Source of the DNA: Peromyscus leucopus
Lineage: Eukaryota > Chordata > Mammalia > Rodentia > Cricetidae
Direction of reading: 5' to 3'
DNA: 64,000 nucleotides
Assembly: GCF_004664715.2 (NCBI RefSeq)
Contig: NC_051072.1
Location: 41,905,142 to 41,969,141 of the forward strand
Below, one piece after another: positions 12,801 through 24,100 of this stretch. Each line of letters starts with the position of its first letter. The stretch's first letter is position 1. The notes under the pieces are model-generated. The model was not told the origin of the DNA and ran no database searches. It worked only from the letters and a program-made list of their open reading frames with translations. A program made the position numbers and the translations under genes.

Positions 12801-15110
12801 ATGTAGCATCTTAAAAAAAAAAATTCCATTTGTTTATTTGGGGTGGGGGACAGGGAGTAGTATGCCATGGGTCACATGGGGGTCAGTAAACGACTAAGAG
12901 AAATTGGTTCTTTCCTTCTGCTATGTAGGTTCTGGAGATTGAGCTCAGGTCCTCAGGTTTGGCAGCAAGTACCTTTACCTGCTGAGTCATCTTGCCAGCC
13001 TCTCCTGTAGCATGTGATTATTTGTAACCTCATGTGTTATTTAATGCGTTCTTTGTCTCCACATTCCACTTTCACCAATAAAACATTTGTCGGTTAGATA
13101 GAGACTTGGTCACATTCAGGACATTTGCCACGAGAGAGGCTTTGATAAGACTACTTCTTGGTGGTACTGTGTTTGATACTTACTCATATTGGGAAGACGG
13201 CATCTGGCTATCTGTGTGCATGGTTGGGTTGATGAGGGAGCTCTTACAGCTCTTGGGCAACCTTTCTACTTTCCCTGTGAACAGCTGTTCCCCAGAATTT
13301 AGACGGTGATAGCATCTAATTCTGCCACTTCTTTTGATTCATTAGCTGTAAAGAGGACGTTTCTCTTTACAACTATTTGATATCTCAAAATATGGTTCAT
13401 AGGAAAGGCAATCTTAATCTCTAATGACTTCCTCTTACTATTGTTCTTTTAAAAAGCCTGTATTATGTACCTATTTTTTTTATATCATATTTACTCATTG
13501 TTATCAAGTTAACTATGATGAGATCTTTTTGGTCCCTGCATTAGAACTACTAGAAAATTCTTTATGAGGTATAGCTTAGAAAAATCTACAATTTATGATA
13601 TATCTCAGGAAGGGTTATAATACATGTGAAACTGGTTGTGCCTGGACTTCCCATGAAGGTTTAAAACTAGTTAAATATTTGTTAGTAAACTGGAGTAATA
13701 TAGCCTATAAAGATTTTGTACAAAATATCATTCAAGCTTTTTTCTTTATAGCTCTTGGACTTCTTGGATCAGCACCCCATTTCATTTACTTCTCTAATTC
13801 AGAGGTCACTGGAATTTTCTGTAAGCTATGTTTTTACTGAAGTTGGTGAAGGCGTTACATTTGAGCGATTCATTGTCCAGTGCATGAATCTTATTAAGAT
13901 GATTGTCAAAAATTATGCCTATAAGCCATCCAAAAATTTTGAAGGTAATACTTTACTGATTGTTTTTTAAAAAAATTTTAATCTAAGTGTGATGTAATTA
14001 CTATTTTGATACAATTTTCTTGAAATTCATTTTAATCTGAGAAACCTATTTGTATATATAATGAGAAACACTTTACAATTTAATTTGTGAATACTGTCTT
14101 TTAAAAAGCCAAATTGTTTATGTTTACTGAGCTGTTTTGTAGCACAGTAGATGATTTGAAACTTACATAGTTTAAGAATTGTATTCCACAATGACCACTA
14201 CAGCTCCTGTTGTACTTATTGCTATTTATAGAATAAAAGTTTTCTCTGACTTATAAAGTTGAATTGCTTGTAGAGAAGGCTGAATTATATGCTGTGTTGT
14301 TTGGAATGCTTTCTTGTGTAGGTGTCAAGATGAATGAGGAAGCCTTGTTGTAGTGAGGAGGGAAGAAAGAAGAGACGGATTGGGAGGGAGATCATTTTGT
14401 ATGTTGGGACAACATAGCAGTCGTGTATAAACTATAGTGGTTAAGATAGAGCTGGACTGATGGGCTGATGTATTACACATAACGGAAAGAGTGCCTTTAA
14501 AATAGGTCCATAATAAATACGAAGAGATTCATACCGAATTATGTCTTTTCTTCTGACAGTATACTTTTCATTTCAGTTATAAGATCCAGCTTAGAGTGAA
14601 TGGCTGTCCTATTAACTGGGAAATTTTATTTTTCTAGATAGCAGCCCTGAAACAATTGAAGCTCATAAGATTAAGATGGCATTCTTCACATACCCCACGT
14701 TGACAGAAATATGTCGAAGATTAGTCTCTCATTATTTTTTATTAACTGAAGAAGAACTGACAATGTGGGAGGAAGATCCAGAAGGCTTTAGTAAGAATTA
14801 ATTTTTCAGTTCTCACATGACTTGGCTTTCTCTTTCATAAACAAATACATGTTTGAGTGACAGGTGATGGGGCAAAAGCATTGCATTTTAATAGCAGTTC
14901 TGATCTTGGCTCTTTTCTTTCTTCCTTTTCTGTTTGAGACAGGATCTCATTGTGTAGCTCTGACTGTTGTGAAATTTACCATACAGGCCAGGCTGGCCTT
15001 GAATCACAGAGATCCACCTGCCTCTGTTCCCGAGTGCTGGGATTAAAGGCCTGCACCACAATACCCTTTGGCTTTTTAAGTAAAGTTTGGAGCCCCAGTG
15101 GTGCAGCCAC

Positions 15111-15155
<45 letters not shown>

Positions 15156-18100
15156 ACTGCTTGCTACACAGTGAACTCACCCTCTCTTACCCTTCAAACA
15201 AGTGAGACATGAAAATAAGGTGCTCGTTCAGATGCATCACATAGTGGTTTTTGTTCTAGAAAAGAGACCTTTAGCGTTTTTATCTGTCCTTAAACCTGGG
15301 CGTGGTGGTACACACCCTTAGTCCCAGCACTTGGGAACAGAGGCGGGTGGATCTCTGAGTTTGAGGCAGCCTGGTCTCCAGAACAGCCAAAGCTACAAAG
15401 AGAAACCTTGTCTTGAAAAACAAAAAGCAAAAAACAACAACAACAAAAAAAAAAAAAAAAAAAAAGAAAGAAAGAAAGAAAGAAAGAAAGAAAAGGAAAA
15501 CAGCTGTTCTTACGTAGTTTAGAATGAAAATGTAAAATTAGCTACTTATCTCTTACAGATCAGTTTCAATTTTGTGACTGCGTATTTGTATATTAATTTT
15601 TATGGGACAGCATAGGTGCTTCGGATTGAACCCAGGGCCTCACAAATGTCTTCTACCCTAAGCCTCTTTTTTTTTGTTGTTGTTTAAATTATATTTTATT
15701 TATTAATGAGTAGGTACACGTGCCTGCACAGGTAGAGGTTCTTTTCTTCTGCTCTCTAGCTCAGGGATGGAACTCTGGTTGTCAAGCTTGACAGTAAGCA
15801 CCCTTACCCTCTGAATCATCTTGCATGCCCCTGAGAGTTTTTTTTTTTTAATTGTTAAAATGCTTGCTGTTTTTCTTTCATCTCCATATTCCTTATCAGT
15901 TCTGTCTTCATTGTAGTAGTTGATAGAAGAGTAGCATAAGTCTGCCAAGGTCCTTGTTATAGAAAAGAATCCTGTGTCTAATAAAATGTCTGTGTGGGGC
16001 TGCAGAGATGGCTCACTGAATACCGTGTTTACCGATGGGAGTGTGAGGATCAGAGCTTGGATCCCTAGAGCCCTCGTAAAAGCCATGTGGGCATAGTGGC
16101 CCACCTGTAATCCCAGGGTGTGGGATATGGAGACAGAAGTCCTGGAGCAAACTTGTTAACTAGATTAGCCTGAGTGGGGAGCTCTGGGCCCAGTGAGAGA
16201 CCCACTTCACTGTATAAGGTGGACGCTCATTAAAGAAAACACTACTTGTATGCACTTACACACCCTTACTCAAATGAACATATGAAACACATTTGCATGC
16301 ATGTATACATATTTATACATGTTATAGACAGGCATATAATGCCTGTGTGAAGCCCTTGGCTGCACCAGGACTTAGGCAATGTTAACCTCTTTCTGCCACT
16401 TTGACTAGATGCCCATAGTTACACATGTTGCTTCAATAGTTTAAGATGCTTAAACTTTTGAGGACAGTTATTCTCTCTGCTTTTATTCAGGAGTTATTTT
16501 AAGCTATTTGGAAAATGGATTATTTCATTGCACAGTGCGTCTTTTTTTTCCTAATTAGAATCTTATTTTTTTCTTAATGTAGCGTATATAATTTTATAGC
16601 ATGTAAATGAATTTTGAACATTGAATCCTTAGTCTTTTTTTTGTCCTAAAATATTTTTCTTGAATTTTAAATATACAGAGAAAATTTGTGGGAAGTGTGA
16701 CAAGTTTTAACTTGAGAATCACGACTGCAAGCATTAAAATGATTCTCAGGGTTATAATGCCATTGTGTGTCTTGTCATGTAATGGGGAAATGCAGGAAGT
16801 TTGAGCTTTCTTCCACTAAGAACTTTTTTCCCCCACAATTTTTTTTTTTTCAGGAAAGCAAGAGTGCTCAAAAGGGATTTAATGAGCAATTCATGGAGAT
16901 TATAAAGTACACAGATGTGATCTGTAGCAGGAGGAAGGGAGTCTATAGAGTCTCAAGTTCTCAAGGATGTGCATCTAGTGTTAGGTTTCAGACAACCCAC
17001 ATGAATGTTATGCTTTTGGAAGCATCTCTTTGGTGTTTGTGGAGAGCATCATTTGTCATGTTTTTAATTGCAGCAGTGGAAGAAACAGGAGGGGACTCTT
17101 GGAAGTACAGTTTGAGGGTGAGTATAATGAAAGAAAAGTTGATGGGGAGGGTGAGTACTGTCAAAAGAAAAGTTGATGGGGAGGGTGAGTACTAATGGAA
17201 GAAAAGTTGATGGGAGGGTGAGTACTAATGGAAGAAAAGTTGATGGGAGGGTGAGTACTAATGGAAGAAAGTTGATGGGGGAGGGTGAGTACTAATGGAA
17301 GAAAGTTGATGGGGGAGGGTGAGTACTAATGGAAGAAAGTTGATGGGGGAGGGCGAGTACTAATGGAAGAAAAGTTGATGGGAGGGCGAGTACTAATGGA
17401 AGAAAAGTTGATGGGGAGGGTGAGTATAATGGAAGAAAAGTTGATGGGGAGGTGAGTATAATGGAAGAAAAGTTGATGGGGAGGGTGAGTATAATGGAAG
17501 AAAAGTTGGTGGGGAGGCGTTAGTGTGAATCTAAAACTCCACATCGGGGTTGGATAGAGGTAACTGCTTGTAATTGCAAAAGTATTCCGGAGAAAATGAA
17601 TTAAATTATGGATTTTAGTCAAAACTTTTTTATTAAGATGGGGATGGCAGGCTGCTATTTTCTTTGTTAATTAGCTTGTTTGAGAAATAATTGTCATTGT
17701 ACAAATAGAAAATATTTAAATGAAACCTACTACTTTTGCATTAGGATGGTCCCCTTTAAATATTTTCTTGTTTTTGAGATCTTTTCATTTATTTATTTTG
17801 GTTTTTCGAGACAGAGTTTCTCTGTGTAGCCCTGTGTCCTAGAACTTACTTTGTAGACAGGGCTAGCCTCAAACTCACAAAGATCCTCCTATCTCTCCCT
17901 TCTGAGTGCTGGGGTTAAAGGCGCGCACCACCACTGCCCAGAGATACCTTACTTTTTTTTTTTTTTTTTTTTTTTTAAATGCTGAATGCCATTTATTGAA
18001 GGAGGGAGGAGGTCTTAAATACAGGCTTACAGCACAAATGGGAGAACCCTGGAGGGCAGAAGTTCTCTACTGATGTTTTACAATCTGGCATGTAATCTGT

Positions 18101-21100
18101 TAACGCCCATTATGCAGGATACACAGACAAGGAACTTCCCTTAAGCATTCAGGAGGGTGGAACCTGGCAGGGAATTAGCATAGGGAGGATATCAAGGTCA
18201 AGGTCAGCAAGCAAGGAACAGTTACCCAAAATGGGGGATAGGGCCCTACAGGTCCCCCTTTTACTAAAAAATGAGCTTCTGACTTGGGTTGAGTGGGATG
18301 TCAGCAGGTCACCTTACCATCATGGAGACGCCTTCCCAGGCCACACAGGCGCTCTGACTTAGGCTGATACCTTACTTTTTAATAAAGTATTTATTGTTTT
18401 ACAGTTTCATACACTAATATAGTGATATGCTATATTACTCTTACCACTTAGTATGATTCTCAGAAGGATACTTTTAAAACACATTTATTGGTAAGATAAA
18501 AATGTTGTCTTCAGGAATATTTGTAAAATGTGCTTATGGAGCTGTTCTTTGTTAATTATTTTTACGTTACTTGCTAATTTTTTGTGTTGTTGTGTTTGTT
18601 GGAGAGGATGGGGAGGATGACTGGGTTTTACAGTATAGACCCAGCTAATCTTGAACTTGAAGAGATAGGCCTCTTTCTGCCTCTCAAGTGCTGGGATTAA
18701 AGACATGTGCCACCACATACATGGCTGGTTTTGTTTGTTTTTGTTTTCTGTTTTAAATATTTAATTAATTAATTTTATTTAGAATCAAGGTCTCACTATA
18801 TAGTCCTGACTGGTCTGAAATTCAGCATGTAGACCAGACTGGCTTTGTTCAGAGAGCTGCCTGCCTCTGCCTCCCAAGTGCTGGCATACTTGGCAAGATT
18901 TTATTTTTATTTTATGTATATATGTATGTGTCTTTGTGTAGGTTTGTGCACATCAGTGTAGTGCCCATGAGACCAGAAGAGGATATTGGTCCACTGGGGC
19001 TGGTGATATAGGCAGCTCCCTGGCATGGATGACTTTTAAAACAAATTTAAAAAAATGTGTATGCACGTTTTGCCTCCATATAGTCTGTGTACCTCATGTG
19101 TGTCTATTACCCAATGGGGCCAGAAGGTGGTGCTGGAACTGGTGTTACAGAGGGAGTTATCTGCCTTTGGGTGCTGGGATTCAGACCTGGGTCCCCTGGT
19201 CTTCACTTGGTGCTTTTCACCTCTGAACCATCTCTCTACCCCCATGACTCAGTGCTTCTTTCTTGTTGCTGTTTATTTACTTTAAAGCTTTCTTTAGTTA
19301 GCAGTTCATTTATTCTTTTTATTATTTTTTAAAGATTTACTTATTTTATTTTATGTATATTAGTGTTTTGCCCATGTTTACGTATATGAACTATGTGTGT
19401 GCTTTGTGTCCAGTAGTTTTATGGGTGTTGGATCCTAAGGAACAGGCATTATAGTTGGTTGTGAGCTACCATGTGGGTGCTGGGAACTGAACCTGGGTCT
19501 TCTACAGGAGTGGCAAGTGCCTTTAATTGATGAGCTATCTCTGCAGCACATGCTTGAATACTTTTAAGAATCCAGATACAGCTGGAGAGATGGTTCAGTG
19601 ATTAGGAGCATTTGTTCCTATTGCAGAGGACCTGGCTTCATTCAGTTCCTAATACTGACATGAGGACTCAGAACCATCCTTAACTCCAGTTTCAGGAGGT
19701 CCAATGCCTTCTGGTTCCATGGGCACCAAACATACATGTGGTTCACTTACATACATGCAGGCAAAAACCCCTACACATAAAATAAAAATATTTAAACAAA
19801 AAGAATCCAATTAAAGCATTCTTTATGTAGCTTAATAGTTTCTGTTACTGTTTGTGTTTCTTAAATGGTGCATTGAATTTACAAACTTTGGTGGGTGGCC
19901 TTATCTATGAAAACACATTTAAATATAATAACTCTGTACTAGATACTCAGTCATTTTGCTTACATATAAGTGAGTATGGTCTGTGGAACGATTTTTAAAG
20001 TACAACGAATTAAAGATACTTTGAGCTGAGTGATGGTGGCACACATCTTTAATCCCAGTACTCAGCAGGCAGAGGCAGGCGGATATTGTGAGTTTGAGCC
20101 CAGCCTTGATCTACAGAATGAGTTCCCGAACAGCCAGGGCTACACAGAGAAACCCAGTCTTGAGAAACAAAACCAAACAAACTTTATATACATGACACCA
20201 AATGATTGAAACACTGAAAGAAGTTTTCTGTTATGAATTGACTTCATCTTGAATTCCTTTGTGTTATTTTTTAGACATGGTGGTAGAGATAGAAGCCAGG
20301 GCTTCATGATGTCCTACTGGGAATCTGGTCAAGCACTAAGCCCCAGCCCCAGTAGTTCTGTTTTTTAAGAAATCAACAGTTAGAAATACTTGTTTATAAT
20401 TTGAAGGATGAGTGTTCCCTTGCTTTATTGCAGTAGCCAATACAATATGGCATTTTTTTTCTTAACTAAGAATCTGTTCTTTTTCCTCCCTCTCTAGCCT
20501 TGCACAGAAGTATTATTTATAGATATATTCCACGAATATAATCAAACTCTTACTCCAGTACTACTAGAAATGATGCAAACTCTTGATGGTAAGTTGTGGT
20601 TTATGATAGTTTTGCCATTTAATGTTCAGCTAGAGTTGCCTAAATGCCAACTGTGTTCACTGCTCTGTTTTGGTCATACACTGAATTTGAGAAAGACTGA
20701 ATGTGTTCTTTTCCTGCAAGAGTGGCATTTGAAGTCAGCCTTGAATTACAGTTTTGAATATGATGCATCTTGCTGTTGTAAACATAACACCATAAACCAA
20801 ATGGCAGGTGTAGTACTTGGGGAAACTTTCTCTAGAGCATGTTGTAGAAAGTAGTTAGAAAGGCTCAAATAATTTGTTAGCTTTATAGTTGTAGCAGTTA
20901 GATAGGGGATAGATGTAAAAGAAGATGGCAAAGCAAATTTTGGATATTTGATTATTATATTTTTATGCAAGTAGTTAATTGCTAATAACTTTCCTTAGAC
21001 TGTCAAATGACCCAGCAACTTTTGGATAGTTAGTAGTTAATTACTAAGTGACTTTGATTAGACTATAAGTTTCAGGATATATTGGTCACACTGGCTTTAT

Positions 21101-24100
21101 TCATTCTTTACCTCAGTGCTTGGCATGTTTCATTATTATTTGTTGATTGATTGCCTTGAGCAACTAATTGAATATGCTGGGAACAAGAAAGTGATCAAAA
21201 GTGCTCTTAAACTTTTTAATCGTTACTTCATATATAGTGGTTGGAGTTGCACTTTTGGAGTACTTTTATATAAAGTCTTTAGAGAGAAAAGGCTTCAAAG
21301 ACAGGAGTAGGTGAAAGGCCCCTCAGACAAGACAAGCAAGGCCTTTCCCTGGAGGGACGGGGGAGTATGAAAGTATGAAAAGTTCCTGGAGAAGAACATG
21401 TTTGTGGAAGCTGCTGAAATCCTTAGAAGGCAGAAGGCAGAGCAGAGAATAAATTGCCCAGTTAGTTGGGTCAAGACTTCTGTAGGTGGAGATATAAAGA
21501 AACCTGAGCCTGAGGATCTCTTGAAAAGAAGGAGATTCTTAACTTTTCTTGTTCTCTTTGAATCCTTTTAGAGTTTGTCTCTTTAAATTATGTGCCAAGG
21601 GAAAAATAAGCTGCTCATTTATTGTAGTAATCTTTAAAGGTAATTTGAGCTTTGTTTATTTTCATGTTATTTACTTATAATATATAATTAAATTTCTTTA
21701 TGGGCAGTTAGAGATTGCTAAACTTGATGATGCTTATACTACTTATGTTACTCAGCTTTGTTTTTGTACACTTCTTAGTCTACCCTCGGCTTAAGTTTTT
21801 AACCACTTTAGGAAAAGGCAGATATGTTAGCTAGTTTTATGTCTACTTAACATAAACTAGTCATTTAGAAAGAGGGAACCTCAATTGAAAAAATGCCCCC
21901 ACCAGACTGACCTATGGGCAAGCACGTGGTACATTTTCTTGATTGATGATTGATGTGGGCAGTGCCACGCCTGGGCTAGTGGTCCTGGATGCTGTAAGTA
22001 AGCAAGCATGCTGAGCAAACCATGAGGAGCAAGCCAGTGAGCAACACCCTCTGTGGTCTCTGCTTCAGTTCCTTCCTCCAGATTCCTCTTTGATTTTTTA
22101 CACTTACTTTCCTCAGTGATGGAGTGTGACCTGAGAGTTGTAAGGGGAAATAATTTTTACTTCTCCAAGTTACTTATGGTCTTGGTGTTTTATCCTAGCA
22201 ATAGAAACCCTAACTAAGACAACAAACTATTTAGGTTACATTCTCATTGGTTGCTATCTGCAATTAAGTTTTTCAATGACTTCCCAATTGGGTGTTTTTT
22301 CTGGTTCTGGATCAATTTGCTAATTTTGGATTGTACTTAGTCTAGCTTATTGGAACATTAAACTTAACAGTTCATACTTACCAGAAATAAAGTACTTAGA
22401 AAAACATTATAGATTTTTTTCTTCAGGAGCTACATTTAGATAAATTGTGTTTTCCAACTGTGGTGTCCTCCTTCATGAATAGTACTGCAGGGTCTGCCAA
22501 CACTTCATTCTAGAGTCTTTACATTTCATAGTGACAGTCATTTTCTGTTAGTAACTTTTGTTTTATTGCTAGCTTTTTATGTACTGTCATACATTTATTC
22601 ATTTTATTTAATCATTTTTTAAGAAATCCTGTCTGTATGAGATGGGTTAATGCATAAAATGTGATGTGTAGACTAGGGTGGCCTTCATTTGTGACTTGTG
22701 GTGGTGAACTTCCTGCCTCTTCATCCTCCACTCCCAAGTGCTGGGATCACAGGTATATGTCAACATATTCAGCTCCTTTTTTTTTTTTTAAACAGTTTCA
22801 CTGTTTCTCAGACTAGCCTTGAACTTTTGATTCTTCTGCCTTGAGCTTTGATTCTTTTGCCTCCTGAGTGCTGGGGATATAGGCATTCATCGCTACCTTT
22901 CAATTGCATATGTCTGCCCACTTTCTCCCACTCCCACTTTCTATCCCCATATGGTTGATCTTTTTATTCTCACTTTGAAAGGATTCCTTTTGTAGTGAGT
23001 AGCTACAATACTGCTTGTCATAAACATTTCTATTATATGCATTTGTTACTGTTGTTTTGTGATCGTGGGGATTAGATCCTAGGTTTTATCCAACCTAGGT
23101 AAGTGATCTACCACTGAGTCGTGTCTCCATCCCTATGTGTGTGTTTGATATCGTAAGGTATGTTGTACTTCACTGAGTTTGGAAATTAAGTTGTGATTAA
23201 ATAAAAACTTGAGTGACTATCAACAGATGAATGTCTGAAAAAGTGAGATATGTATATACATACTTAGCATTAGTAAAGAAAGAATTTATTATTTATGGCA
23301 ACATGAACGGAATTGGAAAATACTATTGGAAAATGAAATATTCTATTTTTCACCTGTATGTGAATATAAAACAATCAGCTTCATAGAAGTCAATAGTGGA
23401 ATAGTGGGGAGAAAGGTTTCTGGGGGATGAGATGACAGTGGGTCAGAGAGTAGAACACCAGCTGGAATAACTCCAGGCTCTTTCACAGTGGCCAAAATAG
23501 TCAGCAGGAGGCAATATCAGATGCTAATTTAAAAAATTAAGTGTTTGAGATGATCGTATTATCTAACTTGGTTGAATTACTCTACAATGTTTGCATGAAT
23601 CATAATCTTTTTATACTTCATAAATGTATATAAATCATATATTTAAAATACAAGTTTAAAATAGTACTTTTTAAAAGTAAGTTTTGCTCCAAAAGACAAG
23701 TACTATGTGCTCTTACTCATGTGAAGTAAGTAAATGTTGATCTCAGAAGTTGAGAAAAGAACAGTGGCTTCAGAGGCTGGGGAGAAGTCTGAGTGGAATG
23801 GGAGGAGGAAACTTGATAGGTGGCTAGTTTTCGTGTGCTATTGTACAGTAAAGTAACTATCAAACAATAACAGACTTAGATTTCAGAAACTTAGACAGGC
23901 TGTGAATGTTTTTACCATAAGTGTTTGATGCCTATGTTTAACTTGATTTAAACATCAAACTTATATGTTCATGTATAATTTTTATCAGTTAAAATTAATT
24001 AAAAAAATAAAGTTAAATTAGTTTGAAAGTTTTAAATTAGGGTTTTTTATTTTTATTGATATTTTCTTTTTTTTCTAGGTCCAACCAATGTAGAAGATAT

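Larger units (their letters stand above)
10542..13751 (+). other. Ipo11: Ipo11 intron D-E
   Basis: GT-AG intron of 3210 nt. 10560-11410 appears unique; 11420-13004 holds antisense B1 copies, a B3-like element and two short microsatellites; 13010-13751 appears unique. Confidence 0.9.
14791..17073 (+). other. Ipo11: Ipo11 intron F-G
   Basis: GT-AG intron of 2283 nt. It holds an antisense B1, a (TG)n run, a plus-strand B1 with an AAAG tail, ID-like and B3-like antisense pieces and a plus-strand B4. 16310-17073 appears unique. Confidence 0.9.
17118..20497 (+). other. Ipo11: Ipo11 intron G-H
   Basis: GT-AG intron of 3380 nt. It begins with the splice-donor tandem array, then an antisense B1 followed by an L1-mobilised retroviral 3' end, then a dense SINE block from 18610 to 20185. 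Confidence 0.9.
20589..24078 (+). other. Ipo11: Ipo11 intron H-I
   Basis: GT-AG intron of 3490 nt. 20600-21830 and 23140-24078 show nothing I can name; a dispersed repeat and antisense B1/ID-like pieces lie between 21835 and 23135. Confidence 0.88.

Noticed and set aside
15703..16104. A 133-codon minus-strand open frame
   Set aside because: It is built from B3- and B4-type SINE sequence and intron between them, with no splice or conservation evidence.
16767..17195. A 142-codon open frame read as an independent small protein
   Set aside because: It reads through intron into exon G and then into the donor array; only 17074-17117 is coding.
17118..17517. The array as CRISPR-like or as a protein repeat domain
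   Set aside because: Units are contiguous with no spacers, and the frame meets a stop in unit 3.
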